The notes under the pieces are model-generated. The model saw only the letters and a list, made by a program, of their open reading frames with translations, searched no databases and had not been told where the DNA came from. 64,000 nt of DNA from Syntrophobacter sp963666995 (GTDB lineage: Bacteria > Desulfobacterota > Syntrophobacteria > Syntrophobacterales > Syntrophobacteraceae): the NCBI GenBank assembly GCA_963666995.1, contig OY762941.1, positions 558,001 through 622,000 of the forward strand, read 5' to 3'. A program made the position numbers and the translations under genes. Below are positions 1 to 7,529 of this stretch, piece after piece (the stretch's first letter is position 1; the number at the start of each line of letters is the position of its first letter).

Positions 1-168
1 GATGGATTGGGTGAGGGAGACGAGGAACTGCAGTACGGCAAGTTCCATATCATCCCGTGGAAGGGATATTTGCCAGTCGTTGTCACAGCACAGCACATCC
101 CGATAGGTAACATGGCGAAATGTTTTGTCATGTCTTACGGGTACCCAGGGATCACTCAAAAGATTCAT
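1..168 (-). CDS. cse1: Type I-E Cascade large subunit Cse1/CasA, N-terminal fragment
   Basis: The gene runs off the left edge of the window, and its first 56 codons are visible. The protein begins MNLLSDPWVPV and continues with a TYRDVL segment, ISLPRDDMELA and LQFLVSLTQSI. This is the characteristic N-terminus of Cse1, the large subunit that recognises the PAM and recruits Cas3 in type I-E Cascade. The ATG lies inside the last codons of cas3, a 17-bp overlap, so the two are translationally coupled. The remaining Cascade genes, cas1, cas2 and the array are expected beyond position 1. The identification rests on a short N-terminus but on several family-typical blocks in the right order. Confidence 0.82.
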   Translation of the reverse strand, partial: MNLLSDPWVPVRHDKTFRHVTYRDVLCCDNDWQISLPRDDMELAVLQFLVSLTQSI

Positions 169-2734
169 CGATTCTCTCCATTCCGAAAAACAGGTCGTAA
201 GTGAAAGTCACCCTGTCCGTCTCCGATCTCCAGGACCTGTCCGAAATCCGTGCCATTGGAAGGTAAACGCAGCCGTCAGCGTCCTGATCGGGAAGGTGAT
301 GTCTCCATCCACCCGGAACAGGAACGGCGTTCATACTGAGGACCTCGTCGCGCTGCCACTCGCTGAGGCCCTTGATCCTCGTTCCATCGAGGAGGCACTG
401 TGCCCCGCCGGAGTTGACAACGGGGATGACGCTTAGACTCATCTCCCCGTCGCGGGTGAGAGCGGTCACGTGTGCGTCCGTGTCTGAAAATAGATTCACC
501 CCGCCATTAACCAATTGGAGCGCGGCAAATCTCTTCGACTGCCCTTCGTCGATGTATTTTTCATGGGCACCGGTAATTGCTTCGGGTTCATCCTTCCAGG
601 CGGAGTCGCTGTACACATCCTCAATCCAGGCCCTGTAGGCATGAGGGAACTCAACAGTCTCGGAATGCCAAAGGAGTTCTCTCGTTCGCCAGAGCACACG
701 TTTGTCCTCATAGACATACAAGTGGCTCCCAAAATCATCCCCGGAAGGCAGGACTACCGTGCACCGCGGCGTTTCAAATCCCTCGGGACGCGGGCGGTTG
801 TGCCTGTGAAGGCGGCCCATACGCTGAAAAAGGAGGTCGGCGGGGCAAAGTTGAGTAATCATCCAGTCAAAGTCCAGGTCCAGACTCTGCTCGATGACCT
901 GAGTTGCAATGAGAATCCGTCCTTTCTCCCTCGAGGCTTCTTTCCCATAGGTGGCAAGGGTTTCCTCCTCGATGCGCTGCCGGTCGCGGAAGAGGAAGCG
1001 GGAATGGAAGAGGGCGACGGAGATACCGTTCGGCGCCGATACCTCGCGTAGTCTTCCGGCAACCAATTGAGCGTCTTTAACCAGGTTGCAGACGACAGCG
1101 ACACGCGCGCCGTTTTGCGCTGCAGCGACAATGGCGGAAATGAGTTCATCGGAAGGAAGTACCTCCTCCGCCGGAACCTTTTCGAGGTGGACGCTTTTAT
1201 TCTCTTCCACTTCGTGAGAGACGTAAAAGTCCGAACCGGCATCATCCTCATGGGAGACTAGGGGGTAAGGGGCATCTTGCGTAATAGTGCCCCCATCTCC
1301 CCAGAGCCGCAAGATCTCGAGCCTTCGCCTCGCCGGAAGTGTGGCGGAGAGGAGAATCACGCTCCCACCGCCCTCCTTCTGCCGCTTGAGCACACAGTCA
1401 AGCAACCCGTTCATGTAGCTGTCGTATGCATGTATCTCGTCTACAATCAGCACGCTCTTGTGCAACCCGAAGGCCCTGACGAAATTGTGACGCACCGGGA
1501 GCACCGAAAGGAACACCTGGTCGATCGTACAAACCCCAATCTGCCCGAGAAAAAGTCTCTTCCGGCTCGATGAAAGCCATCGGGCACACTGGGCCGGCCC
1601 TTCGCCCCCTCCGTCTGCAAAAGCCTTTTCAGCGTTTTCCTTGAGTCTTTTGAATTCGCGGTTAAACCTTGCCTTACCGTGCGCCAGTACCACATTCCCT
1701 CCGTGCGGGAAAAGACGCCCGGCTATGGCCTCAAAACGCGAGAGCATGGCATTCGCAGTCGCTTGGGTGGGAAGGGCGCAGATGATTCCGTCCGCAAGCC
1801 CCGCCGCCAGGAGCCTGGATGCATAAGCCACAGCGGCCTCGGTTTTTCCCGAGCCGGTCGAAGCCTCGATAAGGGTAAGTCCACGTTTGACGGGCCATTG
1901 CCCGACAGTCTGCTGAACTCCTCTGGCATCGAATTCAGGGAAGAGTTCCCCCATCCCGCCGGCGGAAAGGGGTACACGGAAGAGGCCGCTCTCCGTGACG
2001 GCTCGTTCCGCTGTTTCCCTTGCTGAGGTCCAGTACTCTTCCAGGTCCATCGGCTCCGCCTCGTAGGCAAAATGATCGGTGCTGGAGCCGAGCCAGTCGC
2101 AAACGCTGCAAAACCCGGCCAGAAATGCGGGAGGAGGCCCCTCAAGGCTTTCCGGAGCCACGCCGGCTGGGTCCAGAAAAAGCTCGCGAATCCCTGTCAC
2201 AAACGCCGACCGTGCCTGACGGTCATACAAAATGACCGCCGGGGATGCCGGGGGTCTCTTAAGACGGCTCTCGACAGGCATCCGGCCGTGGTGGCCTGCA
2301 ACTGCCAACATCCAATCCTCGTGGATATCCTTGAAGCCTAACCCTTCTCTTTCTTTGACGAAAAGGGCCAGTCCCGCCCCTCCGTGGTCGAATCCGGGGC
2401 TTTCCCTGCTATCCGCCTCGACAAAAAGAGGATTCAGCAAAAGAGCAACCTCGGGCACTTTCAGTTGGAAGCGCACCTCCCATTTGCCCAGGTCATGCAG
2501 GGCAAGGTAGAAGAGGACCCATGCCCTGACCGTCTTACGCTTCATCCCCGAGCAGCGCACAAAAGCATCCATCAGGGCTTTGTCTCTTGAAAGCCAGGCG
2601 GCGGCCACCGCCGCGACGTCCAGGCAGTGATAGATTAAGAGATGGCAGGGAGGACCGTTGGCGTCCGCTTCTCCCGGCGGCCTGGCCTTTCCCCAGTAAG
2701 AAAAGATCGAGAGTGCACTCTCGTGGCCAATCAT
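152..2734 (-). CDS. cas3: CRISPR-associated helicase-nuclease Cas3 (type I)
   Basis: Cas3 is the nuclease-helicase that degrades DNA after Cascade binding. The 860-residue protein has an N-terminal HD nuclease domain (H36, H80-D81 in HDLGKW, H117, H148-H149). An SF2 helicase follows, with Walker A in EASTGSGKTEAA, DEIH box in LIVDEIHAYD, and motif VI around QRMGRLHRH. The frame is open to 2821, but the ATG at 2734 overlaps the stop of the upstream WYL gene (ATGA), gives the YWGKA N-terminus usual for I-E/I-C Cas3, and is the better start. Its 3' end overlaps cse1, which supports subtype I-E. All catalytic motifs seen are intact. Confidence 0.93.
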   Translation of the reverse strand: MIGHESALSIFSYWGKARPPGEADANGPPCHLLIYHCLDVAAVAAAWLSRDKALMDAFVRCSGMKRKTVRAWVLFYLALHDLGKWEVRFQLKVPEVALLLNPLFVEADSRESPGFDHGGAGLALFVKEREGLGFKDIHEDWMLAVAGHHGRMPVESRLKRPPASPAVILYDRQARSAFVTGIRELFLDPAGVAPESLEGPPPAFLAGFCSVCDWLGSSTDHFAYEAEPMDLEEYWTSARETAERAVTESGLFRVPLSAGGMGELFPEFDARGVQQTVGQWPVKRGLTLIEASTGSGKTEAAVAYASRLLAAGLADGIICALPTQATANAMLSRFEAIAGRLFPHGGNVVLAHGKARFNREFKRLKENAEKAFADGGGEGPAQCARWLSSSRKRLFLGQIGVCTIDQVFLSVLPVRHNFVRAFGLHKSVLIVDEIHAYDSYMNGLLDCVLKRQKEGGGSVILLSATLPARRRLEILRLWGDGGTITQDAPYPLVSHEDDAGSDFYVSHEVEENKSVHLEKVPAEEVLPSDELISAIVAAAQNGARVAVVCNLVKDAQLVAGRLREVSAPNGISVALFHSRFLFRDRQRIEEETLATYGKEASREKGRILIATQVIEQSLDLDFDWMITQLCPADLLFQRMGRLHRHNRPRPEGFETPRCTVVLPSGDDFGSHLYVYEDKRVLWRTRELLWHSETVEFPHAYRAWIEDVYSDSAWKDEPEAITGAHEKYIDEGQSKRFAALQLVNGGVNLFSDTDAHVTALTRDGEMSLSVIPVVNSGGAQCLLDGTRIKGLSEWQRDEVLSMNAVPVPGGWRHHLPDQDADGCVYLPMARISDRSWRSETDRVTFTYDLFFGMERIDESFE

Positions 2735-3762
2735 GCCGTTGATCCTCTCTGTTGCCCTTTTTTGTGCAGGTAAATGCCTGCAGCCTTGAGATGTTCCGCC
2801 TTCACTTTCTCTCTGAGACATTGCGGCTCAAGCACTTCCACCCGTGGCCCGTAATACAGCACCCAGTTCACGAACTCCGGAGTGATCGGCAGATGAAGCC
2901 GGAAGAGCACGCTGCCGTCAGGCTGATCTTCCACCTGCTGGCTTTTGTGCCAGTGTTCTTCCCTGATCCAACGCCCAGCCTCCGGTGTAAAACGCAGCGC
3001 AATGTCCACGGGCTGTTCCTTCGTGCCGCGAATCATCCCCCAGGACATGCCCAGATAATCGTCCACACTAAAATCCTGGGGGATCAGGTAGCGCTCTTCC
3101 TGGAGTTCCGCTTCCAGAATCCGGTCCACCTTGAACAGCAGGACGGCATCCCGCAGCTCGCACCGGGCGATCAAATGCCAGGAACGCACATAAGCCATGA
3201 TGTGGTACGGGCACACCACCCGTTCGTTTCTTTCGCCTCCGCGGGAAGCCGTCTCGTAGAGGATGCGCACCTTTCGACCCTCAATGAGGGCCAGGTTGAG
3301 AAGCCTCAGCATGGCCTGGCGGTGTTCGCGGTCGGTTCTGAAGCCGGGAGATTCCGCCATCCTGCGCAGATGGGGAGCGAACTCGGCTGGAAAGAGTGAC
3401 TCCAGGCGGGCGATTGCGGCTGCCAGATCCGACGAGATGATGCCGGAAATTTGCCGGGCGGCCTGCACTGCCAGTAAGAGTGCCAACGCCTCAGAAAAGC
3501 TATATTGCAGTGATGGAAGTAAAGGCGTGTCTTCGAAATAATAGCCTTCAGGCGAGTGCGCCAGGGAAAGTCTCAGACCATTGCGGATAATATCCAGGTC
3601 CTTTTGTATCATCCGTTCACTGACTTCGAACCGTGAGGATAAATCGCGTCTGAGGTAACGGCGAGGATTGACGGCAATCATTCGGGCCAGTTCAAGGACC
3701 CGAGAGATGCGTTTTGTTTCTTCGAAATGACGATAGCGCTTTTCTGAATAACAGACTCTCAT
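2731..3762 (-). CDS. HTH-WYL transcriptional regulator of the CRISPR-Cas operon
   Basis: This 343-residue protein has an N-terminal winged-helix/DeoR-like HTH (about residues 15-75, with RRDLSSRFEVSERMIQKDL) and a C-terminal WYL domain (about residues 160-330, with RILYET, PYHIMAYVRSWHLIARCE and a WYL-extension ending in VEVLEP). WYL proteins bind a ligand or nucleic acid and often control defence loci. Its stop codon overlaps the cas3 ATG by four bases, so it is the first gene of the WYL-cas3-cse1 unit and probably regulates it. The repressor or activator role is inference. Confidence 0.85.
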   Translation of the reverse strand: MRVCYSEKRYRHFEETKRISRVLELARMIAVNPRRYLRRDLSSRFEVSERMIQKDLDIIRNGLRLSLAHSPEGYYFEDTPLLPSLQYSFSEALALLLAVQAARQISGIISSDLAAAIARLESLFPAEFAPHLRRMAESPGFRTDREHRQAMLRLLNLALIEGRKVRILYETASRGGERNERVVCPYHIMAYVRSWHLIARCELRDAVLLFKVDRILEAELQEERYLIPQDFSVDDYLGMSWGMIRGTKEQPVDIALRFTPEAGRWIREEHWHKSQQVEDQPDGSVLFRLHLPITPEFVNWVLYYGPRVEVLEPQCLREKVKAEHLKAAGIYLHKKGQQRGSTA

Positions 3763-4130
3763 CTCGTCCCTTATGGCTCAATTTTACGACTCTGGCGATC
3801 AGTTTTGCAAACATAATAAAGGACTAGTGGGAATACACCGGTTCCCACGGCAAAGAGATGCGTTTTTTTTTACAGGTCAGCCCCCTGTTCTTTCACAATT
3901 CCCGATAGGCCACCCTTTCGTTGACTGAAGAACCGTTCGCCGGCATTGCGGAAAATGGCGAAGACTGCGGAAGGCACGCGTTGGCGCCCGGTCATGCGGA
4001 TGGTCGTCGATGGAGCGGAAGAGCCGGTCCGTCTGCAAGGGCAAACGTATCGGAGGCAATGGCGCGAGGCCAAAGGGTTCATGCCTTACCTTGATGCGGG
4101 CCGATGCGCGCGGGGCATGCGGTGCCGGGG
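3763..4130. other. Intergenic region upstream of the cas operon
   Basis: The region lies between the WYL regulator start and the end of the HATPase-GNAT gene. It should hold the promoter of the WYL-cas3-cse1 unit near 3765-3830, where the sequence becomes A+T-richer and includes a run of T (3862-3870). Short open frames on both strands resemble no family I know. The stretch near 3875-3900 contains a CAGGTCAGCCCCCTGTTC motif recalling the GGTCTGACCCC tail next to the RAYT remnant further right. Confidence 0.35.
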
Positions 4131-5636
4131 TCAAGACGAGTATGGATCGCGATCGCGGACGTATGCAAGAAGCTCTTTCGCCACGGAGGAGTGGAGGTTG
4201 ATGAGATCGTAGCTCACCTTCAAATTGTTCAAATATTGAAGGATCAACGCGTCGTGGCCTCTCAGCCCGTGAGGGAGGACCCCGGCGAAGAGAAAGCCTT
4301 CGGACAGCAGAACCGATGCGAGCGCTGCCGTTTGTGGATTTTGCAGGTTGAAGTGCACGAATATGACCGCCGCACCCTCCAGCCGATAGTGGCGGAAACG
4401 CCGGCGCACGACATCCAGCGCGTTCTCACCGGTTTTGAGAATCTCGATGTCTGCAACGTTGGTCGCCATAGTCTCGGCAGAGATCGATTCGGTCTCCTCG
4501 TGAAGTGCGGATGTGGCGCCTCCCCGGTTCACGCCCACAACGGCCGGGATGTTCAGATTGCCGTAAAGCTTCAGAACCAGATCCCGTAATTCGACCGGGG
4601 GATAGATGACTCTCTCCCGAGGTTCGCAAAGCGAAATGAAAGATAAAACCCGGGTGCCCATCCGGCGCGGCGTTGCCGTGAAGTTGGTGAAGTCGGCCTT
4701 CTCCGGGGGGACCCCCATGAGAAGACCGCAGTCCCTGAAGCCGAAATGTGCGGCGCTTCGTTGAGTAATCGTATGTGCGCTTATGGACCGCGTGAAGACG
4801 CCGCGAAGGTTAAGGTTGAGAATCTTCTGCTTCAGGAAACCGCACAACCTGGGAAAAACCGAGCTGCCGCGGAAGTCCGGAGTAATGAAAAATGCGCCCA
4901 GTTCCGCGATGGGATCTTGGGCGTGGGACTTTTTTAACGCTGCGTGACCGATTATTTGGCCGCCGTCTGTTACGGCGACGGCGGGATACAACAGCCCCCG
5001 CCCCATGAGGTCCTGGATCCGCTCCGGGTAGTAGATGTAGTCATCGTAGGTGTAGCCGTAAGTTCGGTAGGCGCAGCGCGAAACCTCGATAGCTTCGTCG
5101 GGCGTGAGGTCCCTCACCGTGCAGCCGGAACGCAGCTTCGGTGCCGCCCATGCCTGGGCTGTTGCGCGCGGATCTGTGCCGCCGTCTTCATCCGGACGGC
5201 TTTGGATGTGCTTCTCGCCGAGATATTTAGTCAGACGTATCTCTTTTCCCGCCCGTCCGAGATTCTGAAAGGTTACTTCATCCATCGCCCGTCTCATGAG
5301 ATGGCTGCCGAGCCCCACCGGAGATTGGTCGGAGTCTGCGAAACCGGGGGAGTACTCCGGGAGCTTCGCCGGATCGAAAGGAATCCCTTTTTCCCGGATG
5401 CGAAACGTAAGGCCGGCGGCCGCCTGCTCGCAGACTATTTCGAAGGCTGCGTCCGGATTTTCCCGGTAGCCATGTTGGATTACATTGGTAACGGCCTCCT
5501 CGACGGCCAGGTGGATGTGCCGGATTTCGCGGTCGTTAAAACCGGTGCTTCGAGCCAGTTCGCGGACGTATTCGACCACGGGCGAGAGGTAGGACATGCG
5601 ACTGGGAACGGTCAACTTGGATCTTATCGTTTTCAT
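4131..5636 (-). CDS. RsbW-like HATPase fused to GNAT acetyltransferase
   Basis: The 501-residue protein has an N-terminal GHKL ATPase of the anti-sigma/RsbW type (about residues 15-140, N-box EEAVTNVIQHGY, then an FRIREKGIPFDP segment and GLGSHLMRR). This is followed by a region with GNAT character (about 155-320, RDLTPDEAIEVSRCAYRTYG, ELGAFFITPDFRGSSVF) and a C-terminal part I do not recognise. Such fusions occur in deltaproteobacteria and probably act in partner-switch signalling, but the substrate is unknown. The start is taken at ATG 5636 rather than GTG 5648, because an AAAGG lies at a better distance. No cognate sigma factor or anti-anti-sigma factor lies next to it. Confidence 0.75.
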   Translation of the reverse strand: MKTIRSKLTVPSRMSYLSPVVEYVRELARSTGFNDREIRHIHLAVEEAVTNVIQHGYRENPDAAFEIVCEQAAAGLTFRIREKGIPFDPAKLPEYSPGFADSDQSPVGLGSHLMRRAMDEVTFQNLGRAGKEIRLTKYLGEKHIQSRPDEDGGTDPRATAQAWAAPKLRSGCTVRDLTPDEAIEVSRCAYRTYGYTYDDYIYYPERIQDLMGRGLLYPAVAVTDGGQIIGHAALKKSHAQDPIAELGAFFITPDFRGSSVFPRLCGFLKQKILNLNLRGVFTRSISAHTITQRSAAHFGFRDCGLLMGVPPEKADFTNFTATPRRMGTRVLSFISLCEPRERVIYPPVELRDLVLKLYGNLNIPAVVGVNRGGATSALHEETESISAETMATNVADIEILKTGENALDVVRRRFRHYRLEGAAVIFVHFNLQNPQTAALASVLLSEGFLFAGVLPHGLRGHDALILQYLNNLKVSYDLINLHSSVAKELLAYVRDRDPYSS

Positions 5637-6189
5637 AGTGCACGACACCTTTCTGCCTTGAACCTTGCAGCCTGTCTATCTTCCGGTCCAACACCGGCGG
5701 AGAAGAAAGGGATGACGGCAGACCTGCACACAGTGCCCGTTGAACGCCGCGCCTTTCCGGTTACCCCGAGCGGAGATCGACCTATCGAATCCGGGCTGGA
5801 CAGCTTCTTCCTGCCTTTCACCAACTCCGCTCATGGCGACCTTTGCCCCCGGCTTAAATTTACCCTATTCTATCAAAGAGTTAATGGCAATATAGCACAT
5901 TTTTCATGCTTTCTTACCGAATCATCCAGGTTCGCCCGGATGCCGAACTCGTCCGGACTGAAAAACATCTTATTGCTTTATGAACCGAACGTGTCCTGAA
6001 GACCGTCGACCTATGGAGCCATGCGGGTGCAGGTCCTCGTGGGCGTCATTCCGGGCAAAGCACTTGGAAGAGGGTGGTTAAGAGTCCGATTCGACGAGAA
6101 CACCGGCATCCTTTCCCCGCCGCAGAATTCCTGCATTGACCTCACAATGCCTCTTCTCTACAGTCTCTATCACTGTGCCGATACCACGA
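5637..6189. other. Intergenic region, no gene recognised
   Basis: No convincing coding sequence lies here. Positions 5860-5910 are A+T-rich and could hold the promoter of the minus-strand HATPase-GNAT gene. A GTCATTCCGGGC core near 6048 matches the ends of the dispersed repeat family described at 9478 and 17023. The region directly precedes two gene remnants, which suggests local decay. Confidence 0.4.
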
Positions 6190-6198
6190 TGAGTACTC

Positions 6199-6354
6199 TT
6201 GCCGAAGGAGAACCCCGAAAGGCAAATCGTATGCCTGCTCGGAAGCCCGAGAACCGGAGGTAACAGCACCGCCATTGCACACCGTTTTTGCGAGTCCGCC
6301 GAGCGCCTGGGGGCCGGAGTGCGGAGTTTCGCGCCTAACCGGTTGAAGTACCGT
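6199..6354 (+). pseudogene. Truncated flavodoxin-family (NADPH-dependent FMN reductase) N-terminus
   Basis: About 50 codons encode an N-terminus typical of multimeric flavodoxins and iron-sulfur flavoproteins: IVCLLGSPRTGGNSTAIAHR, then FCESAERLGAGVRSF and NRLKYR. The family normally continues with a cysteine-rich GCQGC segment and more than 100 residues. Here the resemblance stops abruptly after LKYR, and unrelated sequence follows in frame. The GSPRxxGNS phosphate-binding loop is intact, but the protein cannot be functional at this length. It is best read as a 5' fragment left by a deletion or insertion, perhaps linked to the adjacent transposase remnant. Confidence 0.7.
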
Positions 6355-6463
6355 GTGAACAGGGGAGGTACCTTTTGGATGATTATCAGACCTGCGCAAT
6401 TGACAAGTTGGGAATTATTGATACTGTTGTCTGGAAATTCCGGCCGAATCGAAGGAGGAACGG

Positions 6464-6585
6464 ATGGCCCGCCCCCTGCAAATTGTAGATATTCCGGCGT
6501 TTCTTACCACGCAACCTCAAGGGGCAACGAACCGGAGAAATCGCTTATGGAAATTAGGGAAAGACTGAAATTGTCAATTGTGTAG
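6464..6585 (+). pseudogene. Decayed RAYT (REP-associated tyrosine transposase) fragment
   Basis: A strong Shine-Dalgarno sequence (GAAGGAGG) precedes an ATG and the residues MARPLQIV. In the neighbouring frame, from about 6490, comes SGVSYHATSRGNEPE. Together these match the opening of RAYT/IS200-like transposases, which start MARPLRIxxxGxxYHVTSRGNE. The gene is therefore frameshifted within its first ten codons. After about 30 residues it jumps to a short tail (MEIRERLKLSIV) and a stop, so the catalytic tyrosine region is missing. A GGTCTGACCCCG sequence follows the stop. RAYTs are the mobilisers of REP repeats, which are common in this window. Confidence 0.65.
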
Positions 6586-6610
6586 GTCTGACCCCGTTTG
6601 GAGAGATATA

Positions 6611-7072
6611 ATGACGCTCTGGGTAGATGCGGACGCATGCCCGGGAACGATCAAGGAACTGATTATCCGTGCGGCAAGGCGGCTCAAAATCCCTACCGTC
6701 TTTGTCGCGAATAAATACATCAGCATCCCTGAATCCAGCACCATTTCAAGCCGCAGGATCGGAGCGGATCCCGAGGCCGTCGACATGCATATAGTGGAAA
6801 ACGCCCAGACGGGGGACGTCGTGGTCACACAGGACATCCCGCTGGCTTCCGCCCTCGTACCGAGAGGAATAACGGTCATAAGTACCAGAGGCGAACTCTT
6901 CACCCGGGAAACTATCGGCGAGCGGCTTTCAATCCGCAATTTCATGCAGGATCTCCGCGACGCAGGGGGTATTACGCCCGGACCCAAAGAATTCGGTCAG
7001 AAAGACAGGCAGCGTTTTGCGGATACGCTGGACGGAGTGCTGTCCAGACTCCCGAAGCCAAAAACCGTCTAA
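6611..7072 (+). CDS. UPF0178/YaiI-YqxD family protein (DUF188)
   Basis: The 153-residue protein carries the family signature: an N-terminal WVDADACP motif, a basic helix, NKYISIPES, the GDVVVTQDIPLA segment and the ALVPRGITVIS strand. These proteins resemble NYN/PIN-type nuclease folds, and the conserved aspartates (DADACP, TQD) would be the metal ligands. The cellular role is not known to me. The start ATG at 6611 has GGAGAG eight bases upstream. An alternative start at 6578 would lie inside the tail region of the RAYT remnant and is rejected. It reads towards the hairpin cluster and terminator at 7433. Confidence 0.88.
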   Translation: MTLWVDADACPGTIKELIIRAARRLKIPTVFVANKYISIPESSTISSRRIGADPEAVDMHIVENAQTGDVVVTQDIPLASALVPRGITVISTRGELFTRETIGERLSIRNFMQDLRDAGGITPGPKEFGQKDRQRFADTLDGVLSRLPKPKTV

Positions 7073-7432
7073 CCACGGATGAACTCCGCTTCCTTTTCCA
7101 CATTTCCGCTATGCTCAACCTCCAACAGGTCACGATTGCACCCATTCTCCGCAGTCCCTCACGTCCCGGATCCCCCCATACGCTACGCCCGGATTGCAGA
7201 ACTCGACGCACAAGACTCGGGCCGGAGCCGCAGGCGAAGCGAAGGGAAACACCCACTCCCAAGTGTTATACCGAGTTGCGTTCAAGATGCCATCAAAGAA
7301 TGAAAAGCGTGGGGAACTGCGTCCCCCACACCCCCCACGCCGCTTCGCGGCTCAGTTTGGCGCTGCGGCAGCAGCCGCGAGCGCCGAGCGCTCGGCCTCA
7401 CGCGCTTGCGCGTGTGGCCGAAATCCGGGGGC
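7073..7432. other. Intergenic hairpin cluster
   Basis: The stretch separates two convergent genes. Between about 7340 and 7430 it holds a chain of short perfect hairpins: GCCGCTTCGCGGC, then GCCGAGCGCTCGGC and CACGCGCTTGCGCGTG. No coding sequence is credible. The structure could pause or stop transcription from either side, or be a degenerate repeat element. Confidence 0.5.
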
Positions 7433-7460
7433 GCGGGGGAATCATTCCCCCGCTCTTTTT
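7433..7460 (+). terminator. Strong intrinsic terminator between convergent genes
   Basis: A perfect inverted repeat, GCGGGGGAAT, one-base loop, ATTCCCCCGC, is followed by TCTTTTT. This is a classical rho-independent terminator for plus-strand transcripts. It lies 360 bp after the YaiI-family gene and 70 bp before the end of the convergent S10 peptidase gene. Confidence 0.8.
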
Positions 7461-7529
7461 GGGGATCTCAAGAGTATCATCTTGAACGCAAATTGGTATT
7501 ACTCCCGTCCCGGGTGTTACTCCCTGAGG

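Noticed and set aside
2734..2821. Upstream extension of cas3
   Set aside because: The extension overlaps the end of the WYL gene out of frame and has no similarity; ATG 2734 gives the family N-terminus and an ATGA overlap.
1..3762. CRISPR array inside the window
   Set aside because: I saw no regularly spaced repeats near cas3; the array probably lies beyond the left edge.
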